A stretch of DNA of 23,067 nucleotides from DASXSB01 sp036506275 (GCA_036506275.1 DASXSB010000145.1:1-23067); one strand, 5' to 3'; positions 13,283-20,965 are shown, counted from the first letter of the stretch. Notes: a model not told the origin generated them from the sequence alone. A program made the numbers and translations.

Positions 13283-13864
13283 ATGAAGAGTGAGCGCATC
13301 CACGCCGGCACCGCCCGCGCCGTCACGCTGTCCGCGGGCCAGACGCTGCGCATCGTGAACGTGGAGGGCGGCCAGGTAGCGGACTTCATCGCCTTCAATG
13401 CCGCCGATCTCACGGAGTCACTGAGCACGATGCACACGATCGTCTCCATCGGGCGTCTCTTCCCGACCGCGGGCGATCGCTTTCGCAGCAACCGCCGGCG
13501 TCCCATCGTCGACCTCGTCCGCGACGACACCGGCCGCCACGACATGATCATCGCCGCCTGCGATCCGTGGCGCTACGAGTACGACTTCAACGTGACCGGA
13601 CACCGGAGCTGCTCCGACAATTTCGTGGAGGCACTGGCGCCGTGGAGCGTCGAGCGCCACCGGCTGCCTCATCCCGTGAACTTCTTCCAGAACATGCGGT
13701 ATCCCGACGGCCGCGTCGAGTTCGACCGTTCAATGGCCAAGCCGGGGGATGCCGTGGAGCTCCGCGCCGTGATCGACCTCGTGGCGGCGGTGAGCGCGTG
13801 CCCCATGGATCTGAATCCGATCAGCGGGTACAAGACACGTGACCTCGTGATCGAGGTGGTCTGA
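13283..13864 (+). CDS. DUF1989 (urea-carboxylase-associated family) protein
   Basis: The 193-residue cupin-like protein matches the DUF1989 family: RIVNVEGGQVADFIAFNA near the N-terminus, MHTIVSIGRLFPTAGDRF, GRHDMIIAACDPWRYEYDF, GHRSCSDNFVEAL (His107, Cys110), HPVNFFQNM (130-138) and SACPMDLNPISG near the end. Members are often encoded near urea carboxylase or amidohydrolases; enzymatic function is unproven for most. Conserved His and Cys residues suggest a metal site. GGAGG lies 6 nt before the ATG. The gene is followed by a RidA-like protein after 12 nt and heads a three-gene operon; no urea carboxylase is in the window. Confidence 0.88.
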   Translation: MKSERIHAGTARAVTLSAGQTLRIVNVEGGQVADFIAFNAADLTESLSTMHTIVSIGRLFPTAGDRFRSNRRRPIVDLVRDDTGRHDMIIAACDPWRYEYDFNVTGHRSCSDNFVEALAPWSVERHRLPHPVNFFQNMRYPDGRVEFDRSMAKPGDAVELRAVIDLVAAVSACPMDLNPISGYKTRDLVIEVV

Positions 13865-13876
13865 GGAGAGCGACGA

Positions 13877-14266
13877 ATGCCGACCAACACCCTCATCCGG
13901 GCCAAGGGGCTTGCGGAACCGATCAGTCACTACTCCGACGCGGTACGGGCGGGAAACACGATCTACGTCTCGGGACAGGCTGCCGTCGACGAGAACGGTC
14001 ATCTGGTGGGCCGTGACGACGTGGTGGCCCAGACGCGGAAGGTCCTCGACAACATGAAGGTCGTGCTGGCGGCCGCCAGCGCCACCCTCGACGACGTCAC
14101 CAAGGTCACCGTCTACCTCGCCAACGTCGCCGACCGTCCCCGTGTCAACGAGGTGCGCAAGGCCTACTTCAAGGACAACAAACCCGCGAGCACGCTGATC
14201 GGGGTCAACGAGTTCGCCATCGAGGGGATGCTCGTCGAGATCGAGGCGATCGCGGTCGTGCGGTGA
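13877..14266 (+). CDS. RidA-superfamily protein lacking the catalytic arginine
   Basis: The 129-residue protein has the YjgF/YER057c/UK114 fold signatures: YSDAVRAGNTIYVSGQAAVDENG, QTRKVLDNMKVVL, LDDVTKVTVYLANV and a final EGMLVEIEAIAVV. In true RidA an Arg near position 105 (PAR-S) binds the imine acid and is needed for deaminase activity. Here the segment reads KPASTLIGV, with Ser105/Thr106 and no Arg. That places it among the non-deaminating Rid groups, often tied to specific catabolic operons. GAGGAG lies 7-12 nt before the ATG. Its stop overlaps the start of the phosphatase gene by GTGA. Confidence 0.88.
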   Translation: MPTNTLIRAKGLAEPISHYSDAVRAGNTIYVSGQAAVDENGHLVGRDDVVAQTRKVLDNMKVVLAAASATLDDVTKVTVYLANVADRPRVNEVRKAYFKDNKPASTLIGVNEFAIEGMLVEIEAIAVVR

Positions 14267-14841
14267 CGCGCGCACGGCGCCTCGGCGCGCGCGCGCTGCT
14301 CCTGCTGATCCTAGGGGCGGGGGCGCTCGTCGCGTCCGCCCACGCGCAGGACTCGGTATGGGACGCGCTCCGTGAGCCCGGCGCGGTGGTGGTGTTGCGC
14401 CACAGCTTCGCCCCGGGCAGCTTCGATCCGCCCGACGCCCGTCTCGACGACTGCACGACGCAGCGCAACCTCAACGCGCACGGCCGCGCCCAGGCGACGC
14501 AGATCGGCGAGGCTTTCCGGCGGAACGACATCGCGGTCGGGACCGTGCTCTCGAGCCCGCGCTGCCGCTGTCTGGACACGGCGCGGCTGGCGTTCGGACG
14601 CGTGCAAGCGTGGGACGTCCTCGGGGGCGCGCTGGGCGACGACGCGCGGCGGCGCGCTCACGTCGCCGAAATCACGAGGGCGATGGCCGCCCACGAGAGC
14701 GGACCGCCGCTGGTGCTGGTGACTCACGGCTCCGTCGTGACCGCGCTCACCGGCCTCGACGTCAAGATGGGCGAGTTCGTGGTGCTGCGGCGCGCCCGCG
14801 ACGGCGGCCGGTCCGTGGCCGGACGCCTCTACGTGGAGTGA
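14263..14841 (+). CDS. Secreted histidine phosphatase (phosphoglycerate-mutase-like)
   Basis: The 192-residue protein has an N-terminal signal (basic RARRLGAR, hydrophobic 11-25, AHA-QD cleavage at about 28), so it works in the periplasm. The RH signature is at VVVLRHSFAPG (Arg46, His47). SSPRCRCLDTA gives the second Arg (100) and VLVTHGSVV the second His (155), completing the phosphatase core. The small size fits the SixA/broad-specificity branch. It starts at GTG 14263, overlapping the RidA-like stop by 4 nt, so it is translationally coupled. A periplasmic phosphatase behind two cytoplasmic proteins is an odd operon partner. Confidence 0.85.
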   Translation: MTRARRLGARALLLLILGAGALVASAHAQDSVWDALREPGAVVVLRHSFAPGSFDPPDARLDDCTTQRNLNAHGRAQATQIGEAFRRNDIAVGTVLSSPRCRCLDTARLAFGRVQAWDVLGGALGDDARRRAHVAEITRAMAAHESGPPLVLVTHGSVVTALTGLDVKMGEFVVLRRARDGGRSVAGRLYVE

Positions 14842-14870
14842 CCCGTCAGCGCGGCACCGTCGAACTGAGG

Positions 14871-14876
14871 TACTCT
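14871..14876 (+). promoter_or_regulatory. Candidate -10 box (TACTCT) for the dienelactone hydrolase gene
   Basis: TACTCTCCC at 14871-14879 duplicates the 9-mer at 4297-4305 and lies 44 nt before the ATG at 14921, in the 79-bp spacer after the phosphatase gene. Confidence 0.35.
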
Positions 14877-14920
14877 CCCTGCCGGGCGCCAAACACCGCG
14901 GAGACCGTAGGGAGGGGCAC

Positions 14921-15628
14921 ATGGGACGCTGGGACACCGCTGCCGTCGATGGTCACCCGATGCGCATCTACCTCGCCCAGCCGTCCGATCGCGCGACGGC
15001 GCCCGGCATCGTCGTCATCCAGCACGGCCCGGGCGTCGATCGCTTCATCGAGGACCGCGTCGACGATCTTGCCCGTCACGGCTACGTGGCGGCGGCGCCC
15101 GACCTCTACCATCGCCAGCCGGAGGACGGCGCCGACACGATGACGCGCATGGGCCGGCTCCGTGACGCGGAAATCGTCAACGACGTCGGCGTGACCATCG
15201 CCCACGTGCGGGGATTGCGCGACGTTCGCGTCACCGACCTCGCCGTCCTCGGCTTCTGCATGGGCGGCCGCGTGACGTACATGCTGGCGGGCGCGCGGCC
15301 CGACGCCTGGAAGGCGGCGGGTGTCTTTTACGGCGGCAACATCATGAAGCCGTGGGGCGAGACGCCGGCGCCGTTCGACCTCACCGCGAAGATCGCGTGC
15401 CCGATGATCGGGTTCTTCGGCGCCGAGGACGGCAATCCGTCGCCGGCGGACGTCAGCAAGATCGACGGTGAGCTGAAGCGATTCGGGAAGGCGCACGAGT
15501 TCCACATGTACGACGGCGCCGGCCACGCCTTCCTCAACTTCCTGAATCCCGAACGCTACCGCGAGACGCAGGCCGCCGACGCGTGGGCGAAGATGCTCGC
15601 GTTTCTCGAGCGTCACCTCGGGACGTAG
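14921..15628 (+). CDS. Dienelactone hydrolase family protein
   Basis: The 235-residue alpha/beta hydrolase has the family triad: Cys113 in the elbow GFCMGGR, Asp170 in FFGAEDGNPSP and His202 in GAGHAFLN. An early VVIQHGPGVD strand supplies the oxyanion region. Carboxymethylenebutenolidase-type enzymes open lactones formed in chlorocatechol breakdown, but most homologues act on other esters or lactones. No catechol pathway genes are near, so the substrate is open. GGGAGGGG stands just before the ATG. The gene converges with the Gfo/Idh/MocA gene, with a 6-bp gap. Confidence 0.9.
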   Translation: MGRWDTAAVDGHPMRIYLAQPSDRATAPGIVVIQHGPGVDRFIEDRVDDLARHGYVAAAPDLYHRQPEDGADTMTRMGRLRDAEIVNDVGVTIAHVRGLRDVRVTDLAVLGFCMGGRVTYMLAGARPDAWKAAGVFYGGNIMKPWGETPAPFDLTAKIACPMIGFFGAEDGNPSPADVSKIDGELKRFGKAHEFHMYDGAGHAFLNFLNPERYRETQAADAWAKMLAFLERHLGT

Positions 15629-15634
15629 CGCCCG

Positions 15635-16828
15635 CTACTCCAGCTCGCTGACCGCCGCCACCGGGATCGTGACCTCCTGGCCCTTGCGCTCGGCGGAGAC
15701 GTACCCCGCGTAGAGCGTGGCCACGGTGTCGTGCGCGAGGAGCGCTCCCGACTGCGGTCGTCGCCCGCCGAGGCAGCATTCGACGAAATCCTGGATCTCG
15801 GCGTAGAACCCCTGCTGCCACTCCTCGTCGGCGGCGGGATGGCTCCAGCCTTCCTTGGTGCCGATCTTCTCCACGACGTAGATGTCCCGGAACTGCGCGC
15901 CCTCCGGGTTGTAGGTGTCGAGCAGGTTCACCGGGTTCAGGCGACACGTCGTGCGGTGGTTGTTCGCGAACACCTCGAGCCAGTTGTGCACGCCCCCCAG
16001 CACGAGCTCGGTGGCGAAGACGTCGGCCACCGTCCCGTCCTCGAACGTGACGTGAAGCTGGCTGTAGTCCTCGATGTCGTCGTAGTCCGTGCGCAGGAAG
16101 CGGCGGTCGCGGAAGCCGGGGAGGCGCGTGATTTCGTGCACGCGGCAGGAGACGGTGGCGGGTCGTATGGGCGCGCCCGCGCGTGCCCGCCCTTCCACCT
16201 GCTTCAGGTAGAGGCATGCCGTGAGCGGATGGCAGCCCTTGCCGACGAGGGAGCCGCCGCCCGCGTGCCGCCAGATGCCGTACACGGGTGAGTGCGAGCC
16301 GCTGTGGGACTCGCCTCCGAGCATCCAGAGAATCTGCGCGTCCGTCTTCTCGACGATCTCGCGCTCCTTCTGCACGGCCGGCGCGTACACCCAGTTTTCG
16401 GCGTAGCCGAGGACGACGCCGCGCCGGCGCGCCGCCCGCGCGATGCGATCGGCGCTGGCGAGGGCGTCTTTCAACAGCGCTTCCTTGGCGGCGCGATTTC
16501 CCGCGAAGGCGCCGCTCTCCGGTCCGAAGGCGCCCGTGAACGGCTTCTCGACGATCACGTGCTTGCCGGCCTCGACGGCTTCGAGCGCCACCGGCTCGTG
16601 AGTGGCCGGCGGCGAGCAGACGTCCACGACGTCCACGTGCGGCAGCAAGCTCGCGAGGCTCGCGTGGGCGGTGACGCCGGTCTCGCGCGCGAAGGCCTCG
16701 CGCCGCTCGGCGGTCGGAGACGTCACGGCCACCAGGCGGGCGTCGGCGCCGTGAACGCGGCGGTAGGCGGCGAGGTGGAGATGCGCGGCGAAGCGCGAGC
16801 CGACGATGCCGATCCTGAGCGTGGCCAT
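15635..16828 (-). CDS. Gfo/Idh/MocA-family NAD(P)-dependent oxidoreductase
   Basis: The 397-residue protein begins with a Rossmann motif RIGIVGSRFAAHLHLAAY, followed by DVVDVCSPPATHEPVALEAVEAGKHVIVEKPF with the EKP signature (94-96). The substrate half includes GYAENWVYAPAVQK and GGGSLVGKGCHPLTACLYL, with the expected His. About 20 extra residues (98-120) follow EKPFTG, an insertion compared with most members. Typical substrates are sugars, inositols and their derivatives. ATG 16828 is chosen since it sits directly before the Rossmann strand, though no strong ribosome site is seen. It lies 13 nt after the CinA-like gene and is probably co-transcribed. Confidence 0.88.
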   Translation of the reverse strand: MATLRIGIVGSRFAAHLHLAAYRRVHGADARLVAVTSPTAERREAFARETGVTAHASLASLLPHVDVVDVCSPPATHEPVALEAVEAGKHVIVEKPFTGAFGPESGAFAGNRAAKEALLKDALASADRIARAARRRGVVLGYAENWVYAPAVQKEREIVEKTDAQILWMLGGESHSGSHSPVYGIWRHAGGGSLVGKGCHPLTACLYLKQVEGRARAGAPIRPATVSCRVHEITRLPGFRDRRFLRTDYDDIEDYSQLHVTFEDGTVADVFATELVLGGVHNWLEVFANNHRTTCRLNPVNLLDTYNPEGAQFRDIYVVEKIGTKEGWSHPAADEEWQQGFYAEIQDFVECCLGGRRPQSGALLAHDTVATLYAGYVSAERKGQEVTIPVAAVSELE

Positions 16829-16841
16829 GGGCAATGAGCGG

Positions 16842-17330
16842 TCAGGGCAGGGCGCGGATCGACGTTTCCAGCAGCTCCAGCGCACGCGCGGCGAACGTCC
16901 ACATGTTCTTCTCTCGATCGCCGTGGCCGGTCTCGAGCGTGATCGCGCGCTCCACCGGCCCCGCCACCGCGATGCACGCGTGTCCGGGCGCATCGCCGTA
17001 ACGATTGCCGGTGGGCCCGCTCGCGCCCGTCTCGCTGAGCCCCCACGTCGCGCCCAGCAGCTCGCGGATGCGGCGTGCCTTCACGAGCGCGTACGGCTCT
17101 GTGCTGGCGCGGATGCCCTGCAGCGATTCGTCGTCCACGCGCAAGAGCGCGCGCCGGGCCGGCTGCGTGTAGATCACGCTCCCGCCCAGGAAGTAGACGG
17201 ACGCCCCCGGCACCGCGAGCAACGCGGCCGAGATGAGACCGCCCGCCGACGACTCCGCGACGGCGATCGTCGCTTTTCGCGCCTTGAGGAGGGCGCCCAC
17301 GGACGCCGCCATCGTCGAGAGATCGTTCAC
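16842..17330 (-). CDS. CinA-C/PncC-type nicotinamide-nucleotide amidase
   Basis: The 162-residue protein is the stand-alone C-terminal domain of CinA. Members deamidate nicotinamide mononucleotide to nicotinate mononucleotide in pyridine-nucleotide recycling. Seen are TIAVAESSAGGLISAAL (25-37; the usual AESCTGG with Ser-Ala in place of Cys-Thr), VYFLGGSVIYTQPARRALL (45-63), and LSETGASGPTGN in place of the canonical AETGIAGPxGG. The departures at conserved motifs could mean altered specificity. The start is GTG 17330, 8 nt after a TACACT box and without a ribosome site, which suggests a leaderless mRNA; ATG 17312 is the alternative. NAD recycling beside an NAD-dependent dehydrogenase is plausible pairing. 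Confidence 0.82.
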   Translation of the reverse strand: MNDLSTMAASVGALLKARKATIAVAESSAGGLISAALLAVPGASVYFLGGSVIYTQPARRALLRVDDESLQGIRASTEPYALVKARRIRELLGATWGLSETGASGPTGNRYGDAPGHACIAVAGPVERAITLETGHGDREKNMWTFAARALELLETSIRALP

Positions 17331-17333
17331 GGC

Positions 17334-17348
17334 GGCCTAGTGTAGGCC
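17334..17348 (-). promoter_or_regulatory. Palindrome GGCCTA-GTG-TAGGCC containing a TACACT -10 box
   Basis: A perfect 6-bp inverted repeat with a 3-nt spacer encloses TACACT (17339-17344 on the minus strand), 8 nt before GTG 17330. A protein bound here would block the promoter, so it is a candidate operator. Confidence 0.4.
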
Positions 17349-17489
17349 AAGTGGGTGGCGCGCGCACGGCGTCGCGGCCCGGGCGAGAAACGAATTGTCG
17401 GGCGGCGCTTTATCTGCGACGTAATTGCCGCGCGTCGTGAGGCCGGAGACGCTGCCGGGAGCGGTACGACATCCACGAGGAGGTCAATC

Positions 17490-17864
17490 ATGAGTGACGC
17501 CACGACGACCGTCGACACGTACCTGGCCATGTGGAACGAGCCGGACGCCAAGCGTCGCGCCGAGCACATCGAGCGCGCATGGGCGCGCGACGGTGCGTAC
17601 GTCGACCCCATCCAGGAGGCGCGCGGTCACGCCGCCCTCAGCGACATGGTGGACGGCGTGCACGCGCGGTTTCCCGGGCATCGCTTCCGCCGCGTGAGCG
17701 GCGTCGACGTGCATCACGACCAGCTTCGGTTCGGCTGGGAGCTGGCGGCCCCGAACGGGAACGTGGTCGTGGCCGGCATCGATATCGGCGGCCTCGCGCC
17801 GGATGGCCGGCTGCGAAGTATCACCGGGTTCTTCGGCGAGCTGCCGAAAGAGTCAGCCGCCTGA
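17490..17864 (+). CDS. SnoaL-like / NTF2-fold protein
   Basis: The 124-residue protein has the cone-shaped NTF2/SnoaL pattern: an N-terminal helix VDTYLAMWNEPDAKRRAEHIERAWARDGAYVDPI, then GHAALSDMVDGVHARFPGHRFRRVSGVDVHHDQLRFGWEL, then GNVVVAGIDIGGLAPDGRLRSITGFFG. Such proteins are small isomerases, hydrolases or ligand binders, and many have unknown roles. ATG 17490 is preceded by GAGGAGG (17477-17483); the open frame back to 17355 is rejected as a start. The 159-bp region upstream is shared with the CinA gene. A perfect hairpin follows 12 nt after the stop. Confidence 0.85.
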   Translation: MSDATTTVDTYLAMWNEPDAKRRAEHIERAWARDGAYVDPIQEARGHAALSDMVDGVHARFPGHRFRRVSGVDVHHDQLRFGWELAAPNGNVVVAGIDIGGLAPDGRLRSITGFFGELPKESAA

Positions 17865-17876
17865 CGAGAAGCTTGC

Positions 17877-17913
17877 GCGTGGCACCCCGCGCGCCATGGG
17901 CGGGGTGCCACGC
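17877..17913. repeat. Perfect 14-bp hairpin flanked by AAGCTTG direct repeats
   Basis: GCGTGGCACCCCGC (17877-17890) and GCGGGGTGCCACGC (17900-17913) are exact inverted repeats with a 9-nt loop. AAGCTTG occurs on both sides, at 17869-17875 and 17922-17928. No T tract follows, so it is not a textbook terminator, though it could still end the SnoaL-like transcript. The flanking repeats recall a target duplication around a 46-bp palindromic insert. Confidence 0.6.
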
Positions 17914-17920
17914 TCCGCGG

Positions 17921-17926
17921 TAAGCT
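17921..17926 (+). promoter_or_regulatory. Candidate -10 box (TAAGCT) for the SDR gene
   Basis: It sits 30 nt before ATG 17957, with AGAGGAGG just before the start. It overlaps the right-hand AAGCTTG repeat, so the hairpin element would lie at the upstream promoter position. Confidence 0.3.
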
Positions 17927-17956
17927 TGTCGCCCGACGATCGAGAGGAGGCTTCCA

Positions 17957-18820
17957 ATGGCCGTCGCGTTGATCACGGGTTGCAGCACCGGCATCGGGCT
18001 CGCCACCGCGCTTCGCTTCGCCCGCCAGGGTCACGCCGTTCATGCCGGCGTCCGCAAACCGGCCGCCGCCACCGAGCTGAACGACGCCATCGCGGCCGAG
18101 AAGCTCTCCATCCGCCCCGTGGCCCTCGACGTGGACGACACGGCCTCGGTCGCCGCCGCCGTCGCCGACGTGCTCGGGCACTCCGGGCGCATCGACGTGC
18201 TCGTCAACAACGCCGGCATCGGCGGCGGCGGTGCCATCGAGGACGTTCCTGTCGAGTGGGCGAAGACCCTCTTCGAGACGAATTACTTCGGCGTGATCCG
18301 GATGATGCAAGCCGTCCTCCCCGGCATGCGCGAGCGCCGAAGCGGCGCCATCGTGAACGTCAGCTCCATCGGCGGGCGCGTCGCCATCGCCGGCCACGGT
18401 CACTATTGCGCGGTGAAGCACGCCCTGGAGGCCGCCAGCGAGGCGGTGGCGCAGGAGGTGATCGCGTTCGGGATTCGGGTCGCCATCGTGGAGCCCGGCG
18501 TCGTCGTCACGCCTATCTTCAGCAAGGCGCGCCGGTTCGCCGACCCCGCCTCGCCGTACGCGGTGCACGTGCGCCGGCTCCTGCTCTTCTACCAGATGCA
18601 GATGAAGACGCCGAGCCAGCCGGACGACGTCGCCCGCGTCATCCACGAGGCGGCGACCACGCCGGAGCCGAAGCTTCGCTACCTGGTGGGTGAGGACGCG
18701 CGACGTCTCGCCGCCGGCCGCCAGCATGTCACCGACGAAGAGCACGTCGCGACCGGACGCGAGATGTCCGACGAGGCGTACCTCGACTTCATGCGGCGGC
18801 GTTACGGCTTCGGCTGGTGA
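17957..18820 (+). CDS. Short-chain dehydrogenase/reductase (classical SDR)
   Basis: The 287-residue protein shows the complete classical SDR set: the nucleotide-binding TGCSTGIG (7-14), DVDD (58-61), NNAG (84-87), catalytic Ser136/137 in VNVSS, and Tyr150 with Lys154 in HYCAVK. The EPGVVVTPIF segment after strand 6 matches the subgroup near 17-beta-hydroxysteroid and retinol dehydrogenase-like enzymes. The substrate is unknown. A C-terminal extension of about 50 residues (after RYLVGEDARRL) is charged. AGAGGAGG precedes the ATG. The last 19 bases overlap the end of the convergent XRE regulator gene. Confidence 0.92.
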   Translation: MAVALITGCSTGIGLATALRFARQGHAVHAGVRKPAAATELNDAIAAEKLSIRPVALDVDDTASVAAAVADVLGHSGRIDVLVNNAGIGGGGAIEDVPVEWAKTLFETNYFGVIRMMQAVLPGMRERRSGAIVNVSSIGGRVAIAGHGHYCAVKHALEAASEAVAQEVIAFGIRVAIVEPGVVVTPIFSKARRFADPASPYAVHVRRLLLFYQMQMKTPSQPDDVARVIHEAATTPEPKLRYLVGEDARRLAAGRQHVTDEEHVATGREMSDEAYLDFMRRRYGFGW

Positions 18821-19665
18821 ACGGTCGCGAGGGCGCCGTCGGCCAGCGTGCGCGCGCGCTCGTCGGTCGCCGCGTCGACGGGAAAGAAGCACTCCACGCG
18901 CAGCTCCTGGAGCGTGATGTCCTGGGGCGTGCCGAGGGTCGCGATGGTGGTGAAGAACCGTAGCGTGAGGTCGCCCTTGTGCAGCGTCAACGGCAGGACC
19001 GCCGCCGAGTGCGCGGTGGTGTCCGGCACGCGCCAGCGCGCGGGCACGCCCGGATAGCTGACGACTTCCTCGAGCAGGTGTCGCGTGCCCTCGTCGGGGA
19101 TGCCGCCCACCGCCTCGCGGTGGATCTGCTGCACGAGCGGGCCCGCAAGCGCTTCCCAGTTCGCGATGTACGGCCGCAGGCCGCGCGGGTGGAAGATCAT
19201 GCGCACAGCGTTGGGCGGGCCCGGCACCTGCGCCATCTCCTCCCGGCTCAGGAAGAGGCCGAAGAGACGGCCGGCCGCGCCGTTCTGCATCAGCAGATTC
19301 CAGTGGCGATCGACGACGAGCGCGGGATACGGCTCCTGCTTCTCCAGCATGAACCGGAGCGCCTGCTGCACCTGCCCCAGCTCGGGGGCGCCGAGCGCGG
19401 TCTCCCGGTAGATCGGCGCGTACCCCGCCGCCGTCAGCAGCACGTTCTGGTCACGCAGCGGCACGTCGAGAACGCTGGAGAGCAGCAGCACCATCTCGCG
19501 GCTTGGCTGGGCGCGTCCCGTCTCGAGGAAGCTCAGGTGTCGGGACGAGATCTCGGCTTCGGTAGCGAGCGTGAGCTGGCTCATGCGGCGCGCCAGTCGC
19601 CACTCTCGCAGCACCTGTCCGAAGGGCCGGGTGGCCGGCGCCGCCGGCGCCATCCTGACAACCAT
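18802..19665 (-). CDS. XRE-family regulator with MmyB-like ligand-binding domain
   Basis: In 287 residues, an N-terminal helix-turn-helix of the XRE type (about 14-75; LREWRLARRMSQLTLATEAEISSRHLSFLETGR) is followed by a PAS-like MmyB/MLTR ligand-binding domain (about 105-265; LVVDRHWNLLMQNGAAGRLFG, then RMIFHPRGLRPYIANWEALA). Members in the family bind fatty acids or other small hydrophobic ligands and often control a neighbouring dehydrogenase. The convergent SDR gene overlaps its end and is a plausible target by position. ATG 19665 is chosen because a TACACT box at 19685-19690 lies inside the longer frame that begins at 19713; GTG 19674 and ATG 19653 remain possible. Confidence 0.87.
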   Translation of the reverse strand: MVVRMAPAAPATRPFGQVLREWRLARRMSQLTLATEAEISSRHLSFLETGRAQPSREMVLLLSSVLDVPLRDQNVLLTAAGYAPIYRETALGAPELGQVQQALRFMLEKQEPYPALVVDRHWNLLMQNGAAGRLFGLFLSREEMAQVPGPPNAVRMIFHPRGLRPYIANWEALAGPLVQQIHREAVGGIPDEGTRHLLEEVVSYPGVPARWRVPDTTAHSAAVLPLTLHKGDLTLRFFTTIATLGTPQDITLQELRVECFFPVDAATDERARTLADGALATVHQPKP

Positions 19666-19684
19666 CTTCGTCACCCCCACGCGG

Positions 19685-19690
19685 AGTGTA
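19685..19690 (-). promoter_or_regulatory. Candidate -10 box (TACACT) for the XRE regulator
   Basis: It lies 19 nt before ATG 19665 and 10 nt before GTG 19674. The same hexamer precedes the CinA and ICL-like genes. A GGGGGTGA ribosome-like stretch follows. Confidence 0.35.
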
Positions 19691-19735
19691 CGCGGGAGGG
19701 GAGCGGATGCCATTACGTCGGAGGTAAGTGCGGCC

Positions 19736-20965
19736 TCAGGGCGAGCCTTGGCCCTGCACGACCGCGCGGGCGGCGAGGAGGCGCTCGATCTCGTCGTCGG
19801 CGCAGCCCAGCTCTCTCAGGATCTCCACGGAGTGCTCGCCGAGCCCGGGCGGATAGCGCGGCGCCGTCTTCGCGTGGCCCGCGAGCCAGAGGGGACTCGC
19901 GACCGTGAGCGATGCTCCCACGCGCGGATCGTCGACGGGAACGAGGGCGCCGCTCGCGATCATCTGGGGGTCGTCGCGGGCGTCGTCGACGGTGCCCACC
20001 ACACCGAACGTGATGCCGGCGGCGTCGAGGCGCTTGCGCCACTCCGCCCACGGGCGCGCGACGAAGACGGCGTCGAGGATCGGAACCAGCGCCCGCGCGT
20101 GGGCGTGCCGCGCGGGCGCGGTGGCGAAGCGCGCATCGCCGGCGAGATCCGGGCGCTCGATGGCATCCAGCAGCCGCGGCCAGTCGCGATCTTCCGCGAG
20201 CACGTTGAGGACGAACCAGCGGCCGTCCGCGCAGCGGTAGAGATTCACGAGGGCGGTGGCCGGCTCCTCGCGCGGAGGACGGAGCTCCACGCGCGCTCCG
20301 CAGAGAGCGGCCTGCACCTGGATCGCGTTCCACCAGATCCCGTTCGCCATGAGCGACGTGGAGACCATGGTGCCGCGTCCGGTCCGCTCGCGCTGATAGA
20401 GGGCGGTCATGATGGCGGCGAAGACGGTGACGCCGGTGGGGTGATCGCCCATCCCCGGCAATGAGCGCAGCGGCGGCGCCTCCGGCGACGTCCGGCTGAG
20501 ATCCATGAGGCCCGTGCGCGCCCACAACGCGGTGGCGTCGAAGCCCGTCCGCGACGCCTCCTCACCCTCCTCGCCGTAGGCCGTCAGCGACGCGTAGATC
20601 AGCCGCGCGTTGAGCGGACGCAGATCGTCCCAGCGGATGCGGAGGCGGGCGCGGGAATCGAGCGGCGTATTGGTGACGAAGACGTCGGCGCGCTCGACGA
20701 GACGATGCAGCACGGCCTGTCCGTCGGGCTGGCCGAGGTCGAGGGCGAGGCCACGCTTGCTGCGGTTGTCGACGATCCAGCGGTAGTTGTAGTCGCTCTC
20801 CGCGATGCCGGGACCGCGCGTGCGGTGACGATAGGGATCGCCGGCGGGCGGCTCGATCTTGACCACGTCGGCGCCGAGGTCGGCGAGGATGGTCGTGGCG
20901 ACGGGGCCCGCGATGAAGCTCGCGGCGTCGATCACGCGGAGGCCGGCCAGCATGGGCGCTGTCAT
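19736..20965 (-). CDS. Family III CoA transferase (CaiB/BaiF type)
   Basis: The 409-residue protein has the class III CoA-transferase pattern: MLAGLRVIDAASFIAGPVATTILADLGADVVKIEPP at the N-terminus, then LDLGQPDGQAVLHRLVERADVFVTN, the GFD motif (141-143) that carries the acylated Asp, and PGMGDHPTGVTVFAAIMTALYQRERTGRG. These enzymes move CoA between carboxylic acids to activate a substrate. The start ATG 20965 overlaps the stop of the ICL-like gene by ATGA, so the two are translationally coupled and probably act on the same compound, for example forming the CoA ester of a dicarboxylate. The substrate is not known. Confidence 0.93.
   Translation of the reverse strand: MTAPMLAGLRVIDAASFIAGPVATTILADLGADVVKIEPPAGDPYRHRTRGPGIAESDYNYRWIVDNRSKRGLALDLGQPDGQAVLHRLVERADVFVTNTPLDSRARLRIRWDDLRPLNARLIYASLTAYGEEGEEASRTGFDATALWARTGLMDLSRTSPEAPPLRSLPGMGDHPTGVTVFAAIMTALYQRERTGRGTMVSTSLMANGIWWNAIQVQAALCGARVELRPPREEPATALVNLYRCADGRWFVLNVLAEDRDWPRLLDAIERPDLAGDARFATAPARHAHARALVPILDAVFVARPWAEWRKRLDAAGITFGVVGTVDDARDDPQMIASGALVPVDDPRVGASLTVASPLWLAGHAKTAPRYPPGLGEHSVEILRELGCADDEIERLLAARAVVQGQGSP

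Noticed and set aside
14849..14860. 12-mer GCGCGGCACCGT shared with 21909-21920, both upstream of genes
   Set aside because: It is almost all G and C, so several such repeats are expected by chance, and its distance to the -10 boxes differs (10 versus 4 nt).
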